From Acidobacteriota bacterium (lineage in GTDB: Bacteria > Acidobacteriota > Terriglobia > Bryobacterales > JACQDG01), in NCBI GenBank assembly GCA_016201195.1, contig JACQDI010000422.1:1-18106 (forward strand): a DNA stretch of 18,106 nucleotides, in the 5' to 3' direction. Shown piece after piece: positions 18,105 to 18,106 of this stretch (positions are counted from its first letter, which is position 1; every line of letters begins with the position of its first letter). A program made the position numbers and the translations under genes. The notes under the pieces were generated by a model. The model did no database searches. It saw nothing but the letters and a program-made list of their open reading frames with translations, and was not told the origin of the DNA.

Positions 18105-18106
18105 TC

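Overview
This is an 18.1-kb stretch of a GC-rich bacterial chromosome. No rRNA, tRNA, CRISPR array, complete mobile element or phage gene is visible. The gene set fits Acidobacteriota best: an exported M11-type peptidase with NEW3-like repeats, paired SurA_N-like/thioredoxin proteins, a Tat-exported RidA, and a CACAGAGACACAGAG-type palindrome. This placement is an inference from gene style, not a measurement.

Left part (1-7700): a large exported metallopeptidase (353-3235, +) carries three Cys-containing repeats of exactly 110 residues. Its 3' end abuts, tail to tail, the first 39 codons of a HicA-like toxin gene that is otherwise gone. Leftward on the minus strand follow a small coiled-coil/membrane protein (3602-3856), an intact SurA_N-like/DsbA-like thioredoxin protein with a CPFC site (3963-4994), a tandem paralogue broken by a frameshift and carrying CPLS (5072-5990), and a secreted Cys-rich protein of unknown function (6114-7661). 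Exported Cys-rich proteins on both sides of thiol-redox proteins suggest a theme of extracytoplasmic protein folding and secretion.

Middle part (7700-11200): a long 0.8-kb intergenic region holds a good sigma-70-like promoter facing left, a sigma-54-like match facing right, and two doubtful small ORFs. It is followed by a membrane PAS histidine kinase and an overlapping NarL-type response regulator (8534-10626), then a RidA-family protein with a Tat signal (10751-11203).

Right part (11200-18106): a family 2 glycosyltransferase and an exported M42 peptidase form a minus-strand pair (13062 to 11218). Diverging from them, lepB (signal peptidase I), carA and carB (carbamoyl-phosphate synthase) run rightward. 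carA starts with TTG inside the end of lepB. A nearly perfect 38-bp-arm palindrome fills the carA-carB gap, and carB ends in a strong hairpin.

I do not see a convincing new multi-gene system. The most useful anomalies are the broken DsbA-like paralogue (which creates a misleading 675-aa open frame), the truncated hicA, the palindrome between carA and carB, and the unusual export signals on RidA and M42 family proteins.
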